From Boseongicola sp. SB0665_bin_10 (GTDB lineage Bacteria; Pseudomonadota; Alphaproteobacteria; Rhodobacterales; Rhodobacteraceae), in the NCBI GenBank assembly GCA_009838075.1, contig VXSG01000107.1, positions 1 through 53,247 of the forward strand: a DNA stretch of 53,247 nucleotides, given 5' to 3'. A program made the position numbers and the translations under genes. Shown in pieces: positions 33,001 through 41,377 of this stretch (position 1 is the first letter of the stretch; every line of letters begins with the position of its first letter). The notes under the pieces are model-generated. The model had not been told where the DNA came from and made no database searches. It saw only the letters and a program-made list of their open reading frames with translations.

Positions 33001-35831
33001 GAATTCGCCTCGGTTTCTGTTAGATCTCCACCGGAATTTGCATGGTCCGCCCGAATGACAATGGACTCCAGCAAGGCCAGTCCCCATGGTCCGAAGCACC
33101 GGTTGAGGCGCCAGAAGCGCCCCGGTTGGTCCCAGTCAACCTGTTCGAGGCTCGCCGGAACGGCAACGTTGACCCCCTTCAGTTCGCTGGACAGCGTCTG
33201 GGCGGTTTCATCGCCTACAGGGATGACGAGCGGTCGGCCCTTGCCATGGTGACTGATGACCAGGTGGATCAGCAGATCGCTCAGCTCATCACTATCCAAC
33301 AAGTCCCGTTGCGCGTCGATGCGGGCGCATGCCAGCCTTGCTGAAAGCGCCTCATGGCGTCCACCTCTTGGCCAACCGGAATCGCGTCGGCGGGACTCCC
33401 AGAGGTGCCGGGGTGGATTCGACTTCGCGACTGGCGAATCCGCAGTCCCGTCAGGATCAAGCCATCGCTGGAACCGGAGGTCGGACTTGCCTATGTCATG
33501 AAACCTGCCGGCCAGCGCCACCGCGTCCCTGAGTTCACCTGGAATGCCAATGCACTTGGCGATGCTGCGCGCCCGTTCGGCCACGGCCTGACCGTGCGAG
33601 TCGAGATCTTGCGTCTCAATCGCGATCGAGTGCTCATCGAACTCGTCGACCCGGGTTTCGGCAATTGGTCGAGCGACCTGCAATCGTGCAACCTCGTCGC
33701 GGGAATGCACCACTTGCGAAGTCAGGGATCCCGCGAAGTCCTTCCATCCATTGGCGTGCCAGCCAAGCGGTTCGGGCGCGGCACGGACTGCTTCGAGGAT
33801 TTCCGCGGCGGCCGCGTCACGGTCTGCCTGAACGGGTTCATCCACGCCATGCATGTGGCCAGTCGCCCTTTCGATCTGGCTGTCCAATTCGGTGACACCG
33901 CAAAGCCGTTCGATCGCGACTGGATCGAGAGGCAGTCCCTTTCCGGCCAGGGACACATCCACGACAGGTTCGCGCGCCTGCGGATTCCAGCCGAACCCGT
34001 CCATGAGTCCGCGATCTGACGAGAGCACAATGCAGTCGTTCGGCATCAATGCACCTACGCCGTCGGCTCGCTCGACCGTCACGCCATCGCAGGCCAGGCG
34101 GCAGACGTCCTCATCGTCTCTCAACGCCTCGCGAACTTCGCTGATCGGGACCGAGATCGACTCGCTGTCAGTCGCCCTGGGCCAGAGCCTGCCGCCGTCG
34201 CCTGGCACGTGCACGCGCCAGATCAGTGACACGCTGTACCTGGGAGCCGCCAAGCCGACGAAATACGGCTCCACCGGGGCCTCGCCTTTCGGAGGCACGG
34301 TGGTCTTTGTCCATTCCCGGAGAATCTCGGGCATGACTTCCGGCACCTGTCCTGGGCCATCCGACGGCGCTCCCAGGACTTCAGCCATCCGTCCCGGCGG
34401 GAGAAAGACCCGGCCATCGGCGCCGCAGGCCATCTCGAGACGCTTCAGCACCATCCGAGGCTCTGCGCCGTACACCGGCCAATCAGCCTCGTCGGCAACG
34501 TTCTCGCCTTCACTTGGGGGTGGGAGATGCAGGTATGTTGCCCGGGCGCAAGGGTGCCTGCCAAACCTGTTCAGCCTGCCGAGCCGTTGCGTGAGCGCCC
34601 GGACGCCGCATTGCTCGGTGACAAGGTTCTCCGCATCAAGGTCCGCTCCGATCTCCAGCGTCTGCGTGGCAACCACGACCAGATGCCGTTGACGGCCCAT
34701 GCAAGCTTCGCGCGTCGCCGCCATCCCATGAACGGGATCGAGCAACCGTTCGCGCATCTCCTGCGCCTCGCGCTCGCGCATCCGCCCGGTCAGGAGCAGC
34801 ACCTCGGTTCCGGAATTCGCCTCCATCCTGCACAGCCGGTCGAATGCCTTGCGTGCGGTGTCCGGAGTGTTGGCAAACACAAGAAACGATGCCGGACGGG
34901 CGGCTTCACGGACGAGTTCGTGCACGGTGTCGGCCAGCAAACGAGATCCCTGGTTGGCCTTGGGCCTCAGGCTGCTGGTCGCAAGATTCCGCAACTCCAG
35001 GGATTTCGCCGCGCCGAGCCTCTGACTGACGACCGGATGGCGAAAGTCTTCCTCATCAAGATCAAGGCGGGACCCGGGCTCCTGACATCCTGTTGCCGTC
35101 AGCGAAACCAGCACGGGACGGGATCGCCTGGCGGGAAGCACGTCGCAGGCGGCAGGCGCACACTCGGCGAGCGCCGGGATCAGTCGCGCAAGGTGCGTCG
35201 CAAGATGGGATTCATCGAGCAGGACGAGGCTGTCGGAGCCGGCCATGGCTGCATCAACAGAGCGCGACCTCGATCCGTAGCCGCGAAACAGGAGCCGGGA
35301 ACCGTACATCGGCAACGTGCACAAGAGGACGGTCGGGCAGGACGGATCGGTTGGCAATTCGGCTGACACGCCGCCCTGCAGCCGAATCACGTCGAGCGGC
35401 GCCGCGGCGTGTTCGGCGGACAGGGAGCGAAGCCTGTGCGCTACATCTGCAACGATTCCGGTCGCACCTTCACCTTCAAGCGTGCCTGGTTTCCGCAGCG
35501 CGCGCGCAAGGCATTCGGCATGCTCCGCGGTCGCGTCCGCCAGCAGGCGCTTGTTCACGACCCACCAGATTCGGGTCGGCGCGCGGCGCACCGAAGAATC
35601 GAGATGCGCCTCCGATGCCAGCCACCACAACGCGACCTCGAGACAGGCGGTCTTGCCGAGGCCGGTCGGAACGCCGACCTCGGCAGGCCAGCGCCCGTCC
35701 GTTGCGACGATGCTGGCCAAGCGGGCTTGCCACGGAAACGGCATTCTCCCGTTGATCGCCAGGTAGAAGTCCGGAAACGCGGGCATCGGCGGCAGGCCTG
35801 GTTTCAGCCGGGACCGGGAACGTCCGGTCAT
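32988..35831 (-). CDS. cas3: CRISPR-associated helicase-nuclease Cas3 (type I-G, C-terminal HD)
   Basis: The protein has 947 aa from ATG 35831, which shares ATGA with the csb2 stop. The superfamily-2 helicase comes first: motif I 'GVPTGLGKTA' (about 53-62), motif II 'LLDESH' (206-209, DESH for DEAH), then 'VSLTATGC' and 'LVVVATQTLEIGADLDAE' and the arginine motif 'ALTQRLGRLNRFGR'. The HD nuclease domain is at the C-terminus: 'DSHGQAVAERA', 'FHDIGKSDLRFQRWL' (His-Asp about 778-779), 'RHEALSARLA', 'ISHHGKGRP' and 'RADHANS'. Helicase-before-HD order is the known type I-G/I-U arrangement. All HD residues are present, so interference nuclease activity is plausible. Confidence 0.92.
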   Translation of the reverse strand: MTGRSRSRLKPGLPPMPAFPDFYLAINGRMPFPWQARLASIVATDGRWPAEVGVPTGLGKTACLEVALWWLASEAHLDSSVRRAPTRIWWVVNKRLLADATAEHAECLARALRKPGTLEGEGATGIVADVAHRLRSLSAEHAAAPLDVIRLQGGVSAELPTDPSCPTVLLCTLPMYGSRLLFRGYGSRSRSVDAAMAGSDSLVLLDESHLATHLARLIPALAECAPAACDVLPARRSRPVLVSLTATGCQEPGSRLDLDEEDFRHPVVSQRLGAAKSLELRNLATSSLRPKANQGSRLLADTVHELVREAARPASFLVFANTPDTARKAFDRLCRMEANSGTEVLLLTGRMREREAQEMRERLLDPVHGMAATREACMGRQRHLVVVATQTLEIGADLDAENLVTEQCGVRALTQRLGRLNRFGRHPCARATYLHLPPPSEGENVADEADWPVYGAEPRMVLKRLEMACGADGRVFLPPGRMAEVLGAPSDGPGQVPEVMPEILREWTKTTVPPKGEAPVEPYFVGLAAPRYSVSLIWRVHVPGDGGRLWPRATDSESISVPISEVREALRDDEDVCRLACDGVTVERADGVGALMPNDCIVLSSDRGLMDGFGWNPQAREPVVDVSLAGKGLPLDPVAIERLCGVTELDSQIERATGHMHGVDEPVQADRDAAAAEILEAVRAAPEPLGWHANGWKDFAGSLTSQVVHSRDEVARLQVARPIAETRVDEFDEHSIAIETQDLDSHGQAVAERARSIAKCIGIPGELRDAVALAGRFHDIGKSDLRFQRWLDPDGTADSPVAKSNPPRHLWESRRRDSGWPRGGRHEALSARLACARIDAQRDLLDSDELSDLLIHLVISHHGKGRPLVIPVGDETAQTLSSELKGVNVAVPASLEQVDWDQPGRFWRLNRCFGPWGLALLESIVIRADHANSGGDLTETEANSCRK

Positions 35832-37234
35832 CCGGGCTCCTCGGAAACTGGCTCGCAAAGCCCGAAGCCGCGCTGTCGGCCCGACCCGATCGCGACCGGT
35901 CCTGAAATCGGCTCGTCGAAGTGCAGCTCGACATGCGAGTAGGGAAGCCCCGGTCGACCCGGTCGGTTCACCTCGACGGGAGCCAGGTCGAGCGCGCCAA
36001 TTCGAAACGGCGTGCGCGACGAGCGAAATCTCACCGGACTTGGCAATCCTGCATGGCGGCACCATCGGGTCATCTCTTCAAGGTCGAGAGGCCGTCGTCG
36101 CTCATGAATGGCGGGAATCGCCGTAACCCAGGTCTTCGACAGGCGGCACCAGCGGCTGGGGTCGACGGCCCATGCACTCTCCTCGCCGCTTCTTGGCGCA
36201 ACGGACACGTCCACGCCTCGTCCCGAGAGCCGCCTCAGGTCCATCGCGGCATCGCGGGCCTTTCTTTGCGTGCTGGCATCGGTGCCGGGAGGCAGCCAAA
36301 GCGCAAGGCCCTGCAGCCGTCCGCTTGACCAAGGTCCACCGACGTCGGGCAGCGCCAGATATCGTGCAAGTTCGTAGCCGCCATTCTTGAATCCGTGGCC
36401 GTGCAGCAGGGGTGGCGGTTCGCCATGCATGCGTTGGTGCCGACTCAAGACGGCTTCCTTGAACAGTGCAGTCACTGCGGACACGCGACGTCCTGGCTGC
36501 GCCGGTCGAAGCGCCAGCCACGCGACTGCATTTCCGTGATCGATCCCCTTGGCGGCGGTCGGCGACCGGTACCATGCATCGTGGCGCACCGCGGGAAACT
36601 GCGAACGGCTGACCGAGGCGCCGCGCTCTGTCCATTGAGCGTGCATTTGGTCGAGCATCAGCAGGTCGCCGCTTTTCGGCACGGCGATGGTGATTTCGCC
36701 GTCCGGATCCGGCACGAAGGCATCGGACGGGCCCGGCAGTCTTTCACCGGCGGCAACGGCAATGCGCACGGGCGAGTCAGATGTCCCCAGGTACCCGATT
36801 CGGGCTGCGCGGCATCGGAGTCCCTCAAGCACGGCTGCCGGCGGCTCATTGTCCCACTCGTAGACAACCCGCGAGTCACGCAGCGCCACGCGAACGCCCT
36901 GCCGGACAAGCGTGCCGGTACGTCCAACATATCCCTGGTGGGTGGATCTTGATGCCTTTCCCCCGTGACGGACGACGTATCGTGGTCGAAGCGATTGATG
37001 ATGAATGTCTGGCACGGCACGAATCACCGGTGGAGGAAGGCTCTCAAGCCAGCAAAGTTCGCTGCCGTCGGTTACCCGGCAGTTCTTTCCGGATCCGTCT
37101 GACGCGACGAATGCCGCGAACAGGCGTGCCGGTGCAGGTGGCCACTCTCCCTGCTCAAGGCCGCCCGTGTTCGCAGTGCCATCCGGGTCGCCCCGAAACG
37201 TGCCATGAAGAAACTCCACCGAAATCGTGAACAT
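35828..37234 (-). CDS. csb2: Type I-G Cas5-Cas6 fusion protein Csb2 (GSU0054 family)
   Basis: The protein has 468 aa. It begins 'MFTISVEFLHGTFRGDPDG', a RAMP-like Cas5 opening, with 'LEQGEWPPAPARLFAAFVAS', which is characteristic of GSU0054-type proteins. It ends with a glycine-rich RAMP loop 'GSGRQRGFGLCEPV', as in Cas6. Family members combine the Cas5 role (binding the crRNA 5' handle) and the Cas6 role (cutting the precursor at the repeat). The ATG overlaps the csb1 stop (TGATG) and its stop overlaps the cas3 start, so the protein ratio is probably fixed by coupling. Confidence 0.9.
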   Translation of the reverse strand: MFTISVEFLHGTFRGDPDGTANTGGLEQGEWPPAPARLFAAFVASDGSGKNCRVTDGSELCWLESLPPPVIRAVPDIHHQSLRPRYVVRHGGKASRSTHQGYVGRTGTLVRQGVRVALRDSRVVYEWDNEPPAAVLEGLRCRAARIGYLGTSDSPVRIAVAAGERLPGPSDAFVPDPDGEITIAVPKSGDLLMLDQMHAQWTERGASVSRSQFPAVRHDAWYRSPTAAKGIDHGNAVAWLALRPAQPGRRVSAVTALFKEAVLSRHQRMHGEPPPLLHGHGFKNGGYELARYLALPDVGGPWSSGRLQGLALWLPPGTDASTQRKARDAAMDLRRLSGRGVDVSVAPRSGEESAWAVDPSRWCRLSKTWVTAIPAIHERRRPLDLEEMTRWCRHAGLPSPVRFRSSRTPFRIGALDLAPVEVNRPGRPGLPYSHVELHFDEPISGPVAIGSGRQRGFGLCEPVSEEPG

Positions 37235-38448
37235 CAGCCGTCCAGCTCCGGCCAGGTTTCAAGGATTGTCTTCCGCAACTGGAGCTTGGGTTTCAAGATG
37301 ACCTGCCGGCCCCATCCGTCCAGTGGAACGCCCTCCGACGCTGCGTGCGTTCGGGCTTCCTGCAGAAGGCTTGCCGTCGCCAGTCCGTCGCCTGTCTCGC
37401 AGCTTTCGTCCGAGCCACCGCCGAGCCACGTGGCTGTTGTCTTGCGCGGTTCCAGTTCGGCGCCCGAACGCAGGGCAAAGCCGCGGCCGAAGGCAAGATT
37501 GTGAGCATGCAGACCCAGCGCGACGAGCAGCGCGCGCGCTGCCGCATCCGTGCTCGGGCGGTCATCGCCGAGACTTACGCGACGCAGCTGTGCGAACGAA
37601 ACGGTTGCCTGTTGCGTAATGCGCATGAATGACACGGCTGCAGGTGCCTGTTCCATCTCGCGAAACAATGCCTGACCGTGACCGATTTCAGACAGTCTTG
37701 TGCCCTTTCGCTCGTCAGATCGGTCCCTGCTCCGCGCCTCGCTCGTGATGTCCCATTTCGTCTGGTCGTCAGGATCGACCCGGAGCTTCGTGTCTATATT
37801 GAGATTTAGTGGATCGCCCTTCATTCCGTGCGTCCGGGTCTCCGCTGCCGCTGGTTGCCAGCCGACGATTTCGGACACCCAGGACCGGGCATGCTTTGTG
37901 TTGCTGCGCTTCCTTCCAAGATGGGACTGCCAGAACCCGAACAGCAGCGACTGAGGGAACCATGCCATCAGCGGGCCGCATGTCTGGGCGGTTGCTCCAA
38001 AGATGTCCTTGCCGATATCCGTTGCAAGGAAATTCTCTTCGCCAAGCATTGCATCGCGCAGGTATGCGTCGGCATTTCGATGCGGAAACTGCAGGCTCGA
38101 TATCCTGCGCGGCAGATGCGATGGCAGGTGCGGCAGGTCGGAAAGATCAAGAACAAGCTCCGGCACGCCAACCGACTCGCATTCCCTGCGCAGCGCATCT
38201 TCAAGGCGATTGGTTTGTGACGGCATGTTGTCGATCACGATGATATCGGTGGGTTCCGTATCGTCCACGCTCGCCCATCGGCGATCTTCCTGGAATCGCG
38301 GCCCGCCATTGCTGGCATAGACCGCCGGCTTGACGGGACCACCACGTCCATTCAGGGGTTCGAGCTCCGTATGGAGCCTGATTCCACTGTCCGTCGCGGA
38401 GTCGGCGCATCCTCGAATCAGGGCGTCGAGATCAATTTCCCTTGCCAT
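37234..38448 (-). CDS. csb1: Type I-G Cas7-like protein Csb1 (GSU0053 family)
   Basis: The protein has 404 aa from ATG 38448, with AGAGGG six bases upstream; a TTG two codons earlier is possible. It is the crRNA backbone subunit of type I-G Cascade. Family patterns include 'PAVYASNGGPRFQEDRRWA', 'IIVIDNMPSQTNRLEDALRREC', 'FGFWQSHLGRKRSNTKHARSWVSEIVGW' and a Cas7-like C-terminal part 'LHAHNLAFGRGFALRSGAEL'. It is the first gene of the operon csb1-csb2-cas3-csb3, so its promoter must lie in the region upstream (38449-39071). Confidence 0.92.
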   Translation of the reverse strand: MAREIDLDALIRGCADSATDSGIRLHTELEPLNGRGGPVKPAVYASNGGPRFQEDRRWASVDDTEPTDIIVIDNMPSQTNRLEDALRRECESVGVPELVLDLSDLPHLPSHLPRRISSLQFPHRNADAYLRDAMLGEENFLATDIGKDIFGATAQTCGPLMAWFPQSLLFGFWQSHLGRKRSNTKHARSWVSEIVGWQPAAAETRTHGMKGDPLNLNIDTKLRVDPDDQTKWDITSEARSRDRSDERKGTRLSEIGHGQALFREMEQAPAAVSFMRITQQATVSFAQLRRVSLGDDRPSTDAAARALLVALGLHAHNLAFGRGFALRSGAELEPRKTTATWLGGGSDESCETGDGLATASLLQEARTHAASEGVPLDGWGRQVILKPKLQLRKTILETWPELDG

Positions 38449-38815
38449 GTTCAACCCTCTGTCTTTGCGCTGCAGGACCTTGACCCGGGATTTGGGCGGT
38501 CGCTCCGAACGTCGCGCTTCCCGTCCTGGTTTCTCGCCTGGCAGCGAAGGCCGAGTGGTTTGGAACGAGACTTTCCGAGATCAGGACAGGCAGCGAATTG
38601 GCAGAATTTTCTAACCTCCGTTCGAACGGCAAACGGCCGCCGCGCACCCTACGGCTCGCCATGCCGCCGGTGCCTTGGATTGTCGTCCTCGTCTGCAGGA
38701 ACCGTCCCCCGGGACGGTGCGCGGTCGCAGCATACTTGCAAGGACGCGACGGTTGCCGACCCACAGGACCGCGGCACCTAGGCCGTCGCCGATGCATACA
38801 CTGCAACCGGCGGCA

Positions 38816-38830
38816 GAAACACCCTGTTTC
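38816..38830. promoter_or_regulatory. Short perfect inverted repeat GAAACA-CCC-TGTTTC
   Basis: This 6-bp palindrome with a 3-nt centre lies at the edge of the AT-rich part of the divergent region. It could be an operator for either operon. It is short, and chance occurrence is quite possible. Confidence 0.25.
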
Positions 38831-39035
38831 ATAAAGTCTGTATGTAAAAATGGCTCTTTCAATGTTGATTCAATAAAGACTTGACACTCTCGACTCTGCA
38901 GCCCGTGGACGGTCGCGCGATTCGCAACGGTCTGTCTCGCCGATGTGGCACGGGATTCAGGCCGCTTCGAACAGGGAGGCGACATGACGCAATCCAACGT
39001 TTGGAGGCTGGGAAGCCGTCACCGGACAATTGAAC

Positions 39036-39064
39036 TTGACAGGCCCGAATCCCGTCGCCAGAAT
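39036..39064 (+). promoter_or_regulatory. Candidate sigma-70 promoter of the catabolic operon (leaderless)
   Basis: A perfect -35 TTGACA (39036-39041) is followed after exactly 17 nt by CAGAAT (39059-39064). The +1 predicted 7 or 8 bases downstream is 39071/39072, the A of the regulator's ATG. The transcript would thus start at the start codon and have no leader. No Shine-Dalgarno sequence precedes that ATG ('GAATTTTACCT'), which agrees. Confidence 0.5.
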
Positions 39065-39071
39065 TTTACCT

Positions 39072-39731
39072 ATGCTAAAAAAGCAACCGCAAGCTCAGCC
39101 AGAGGATTCGGCTCTCGATCTCGGAGAACAGCTCAGGCGTTGCCGCAAGGATGCAAGGCTCACGATGCAGTACGTGGCCGACAACGCAGGCCTTTCCGTC
39201 GGGTTCATCTCGCAGGTCGAACGCGGCTTGGCAGCGCCCTCGCTGTCGTCGCTGCGTTCAATCGCGCGGGTGCTGCAGCGCCCGATCTCGGAGTTCCTGG
39301 AGCAGCCCGGAAGCAGCACGGGTGCGACTCGCAAGACCCGAAGGGTCAGCTATCGCGTCGCGGACGGGTCGATCACCTACGAGAGGCTGTCGGCGAATTT
39401 CCCGGGCAGCACGCTGCGTTCGGTCATCATTCACGAACCGCCCGGACATCGGAGCGAGCCGATCAGCCACGAGGGCGAAGAGCTGTTCTACATGCTGCAG
39501 GGCGAAATCACCGTCGAGATCGAAGGCGAGCGCAAGATCCTGCGACAGGGAGACTCGATGCACTTCGCGTCCCGCAGGAAGCACGCCACCTGGAACCACA
39601 CCGACCAGACCGTCTCGATCCTCTGGAGCGGAACCATGGATGTCTTCGGCGAAGACGCCAATGAGCCCATCCAAAAAGACGATACGCAAGGCAAGAGCGC
39701 CCATTCTGACAAAAGGAGAGACGACGAATGA
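39072..39731 (+). CDS. XRE-family transcriptional regulator with C-terminal cupin domain
   Basis: The protein has 219 aa from ATG 39072; a TTG at 39030 lies upstream of the promoter candidate and is unlikely. The helix-turn-helix covers about residues 17-72 ('LGEQLRRCRKDARLTMQYVADNAGLSVGFISQVERGLAAPSLSSLRSIARVL'). The cupin_2 domain is at about 110-190 ('HEPPGHRSEPISHEGEELFYMLQGEITVEIEGERKILRQGDSMHF'). This architecture is typical of PuuR-like repressors that sense a small amine, amide or peptide through the cupin barrel. It is the first gene of the operon, and its stop overlaps the binding-protein start (ATGA). It is the likely sensor of the imported compound. Confidence 0.93.
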   Translation: MLKKQPQAQPEDSALDLGEQLRRCRKDARLTMQYVADNAGLSVGFISQVERGLAAPSLSSLRSIARVLQRPISEFLEQPGSSTGATRKTRRVSYRVADGSITYERLSANFPGSTLRSVIIHEPPGHRSEPISHEGEELFYMLQGEITVEIEGERKILRQGDSMHFASRRKHATWNHTDQTVSILWSGTMDVFGEDANEPIQKDDTQGKSAHSDKRRDDE

Positions 39732-41317
39732 CACTGTGGAAAACAACCCTGGCTGCCGGCCTGTTGGCAGCGACTGCGCTGGCCGCCCCCGCCATTGCCG
39801 GCGGCACCCTTAGGCTCGACGAGGTTGCGGTCGGCGAACTCGACCCGGCCAAGGCGTCGGACTACGCCGACAGCATCCTGATGTTCAATGTCTACGACAC
39901 GCTGGTGCTTCCGGTGCAGGGAGGTCCGGGCCATGCACCGCACCTGGCCGAAAGCTGGGAAAGCGATGGCAACGCGTTCACCTTCAAGCTGAGGGGTGAC
40001 GTGAACTTCCAGAGCGGCAACCCGCTGACCGCCGAGGACGTCGTCTTCTCGGTCGAGCGGATGAAGGCGCTGGGCGCCGGCCTGTCCTATCTCCTTGGCG
40101 TGGTCGAAAGCGTCGAGGCGGTCGATTCCTCGACCGTGCGCTTCAACCTTTCCTCGTCCTACGCTCCGTTCGTGGCATCACTCGTGCGTCTGCCCATCGT
40201 CGACAAGACGCTGGTCATGGAAAACCTCGGCGAGGGTGACGGCGAGATGAAGGACTGGGGACAGGCCTTCCTGTCCGCCAACGGCGCCGGCACCGGGGCC
40301 TATCGGGTCGTTTCGCACAATCCGCAGGAAGAGACCGTCATGGAGAAGAACGGCGACTACTTCCTCGACATGGCAGGGGCGGCGCCTGGCACCGTGCGCC
40401 TGCGCTACGGGCTGGAGGCGTCGACTGTGCGAACGCTAATCGCTACGGGAGAGCACGACATCTCGTCCCAATGGCTGCCGCCCGAGGTGATGGGCGCGCT
40501 GGCCAAGGAAGGCGCGCAGCTCTTTACCGAAAGCGGGACCGGGGCGTTCTATCTGAAGATGAACACAACCAAGCCGCCGCTTGACGACGTGAACTGCCGC
40601 CGGGCCCTGAGCGCCGCCTTCGACTACCAGACCGCGATTCGCATGATCGCGATCACCGAGGACGTCTCTGCCGGCAGCCCCTCGACGGGCGCGATACCCG
40701 TCGGCATGTTCGGGGCCAACGACAGCTCGATGGTCCAGGCGCAGGATCTCGACAAGGCGCGTGAACACCTTGCGGCCTGCAGCCACGATCCGGCCGGGAT
40801 GGACATCGAGATCAGCTGGATTGCCGAAGTGCCGCTGGAGGAGAGGTTCGCGCTTCTCTTCCAGTCGAACCTTGCGGACATCGGCGTGAAGTCACACATC
40901 CGCAAGCTGCCTTGGGCGCTCTTCGCCGAACAGGTCAGCAAGCCCGAGAACACGCCGCACATCAGCCAGCTCTTCGTGAACGCGGTGACGGGCGACCCGG
41001 ACACGCTGCTCTACGGCATGTACCATTCATCGACCCCCGGAACCTGGCAGTCGCCGGAGTATCTCAACGATGCAATGGTGGACGAATACCTGGAAGCCGG
41101 CCGCAACGCTCCGACACCCGAAGCACGCCAGGAAGCCTATTCGATGCTGAACGCGCGCCTGACGGAGATCGCGCCGACGATCTACAGCTATGACCGGCAG
41201 TCGGTCTTTGCCGCCAGCGACCGGGTGAAGGCGCCGGCACTTACGGATCCGGCCCACGCGTTCGGGCTCGACGGCATGGGCTTCAGTTTCCGCCTCATGG
41301 AAGTGGCAGACGACTGA
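39728..41317 (+). CDS. ABC transporter substrate-binding protein, peptide/nickel family 5
   Basis: The protein has 529 aa. The Sec signal peptide is 'MTLWKTTLAAGLLAATALAAPAIAGG' with cleavage after AIA; there is no lipobox. The family-5 pattern is 'LAESWESDGNAFTFKLRGDVNFQSGNPLTAEDVVFSVERMK', followed by the lobe-crossing 'CRRALSAAFDYQTAIRM'. Such proteins bind peptides of 2-5 residues or smaller amide-containing molecules. The ligand is unknown. The gene is followed by a strong mRNA hairpin before the permease genes, a common way of making more binding protein than permease. Confidence 0.93.
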   Translation: MTLWKTTLAAGLLAATALAAPAIAGGTLRLDEVAVGELDPAKASDYADSILMFNVYDTLVLPVQGGPGHAPHLAESWESDGNAFTFKLRGDVNFQSGNPLTAEDVVFSVERMKALGAGLSYLLGVVESVEAVDSSTVRFNLSSSYAPFVASLVRLPIVDKTLVMENLGEGDGEMKDWGQAFLSANGAGTGAYRVVSHNPQEETVMEKNGDYFLDMAGAAPGTVRLRYGLEASTVRTLIATGEHDISSQWLPPEVMGALAKEGAQLFTESGTGAFYLKMNTTKPPLDDVNCRRALSAAFDYQTAIRMIAITEDVSAGSPSTGAIPVGMFGANDSSMVQAQDLDKAREHLAACSHDPAGMDIEISWIAEVPLEERFALLFQSNLADIGVKSHIRKLPWALFAEQVSKPENTPHISQLFVNAVTGDPDTLLYGMYHSSTPGTWQSPEYLNDAMVDEYLEAGRNAPTPEARQEAYSMLNARLTEIAPTIYSYDRQSVFAASDRVKAPALTDPAHAFGLDGMGFSFRLMEVADD

Positions 41318-41330
41318 GATCCCTCCCGTT

Positions 41331-41356
41331 CCGCCAGGCCCTTCGGGGCCTGGCGG
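41331..41356 (+). promoter_or_regulatory. Perfect 11-bp hairpin with UUCG tetraloop between binding-protein and permease genes
   Basis: CCGCCAGGCCC-TTCG-GGGCCTGGCGG has a perfect 11-bp stem of mostly G-C pairs closed by the extra-stable UUCG loop. No T-run follows, so it is not a standard terminator. Its place suggests a 3' block to exonucleases that stabilises the upstream mRNA, or partial attenuation. Confidence 0.85.
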
Positions 41357-41377
41357 CGGCACTCCGGATCCGCGGCC

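Larger units (their letters stand above)
38449..39071. other. Divergent intergenic region between the cas operon and the catabolic operon
   Basis: These 623 nt must hold the promoters of both divergent operons. I see no convincing gene. A minus-strand frame at 38611-38832 is open but has no family pattern. The part around 38820-38885 is A+T-rich compared with its surroundings. No good promoter pair is visible for csb1. Confidence 0.4.

Noticed and set aside
38611-38832. Minus-strand 73-codon frame upstream of csb1
   Set aside because: No ribosome site of note and no family pattern; the frame lies in a probable control region.
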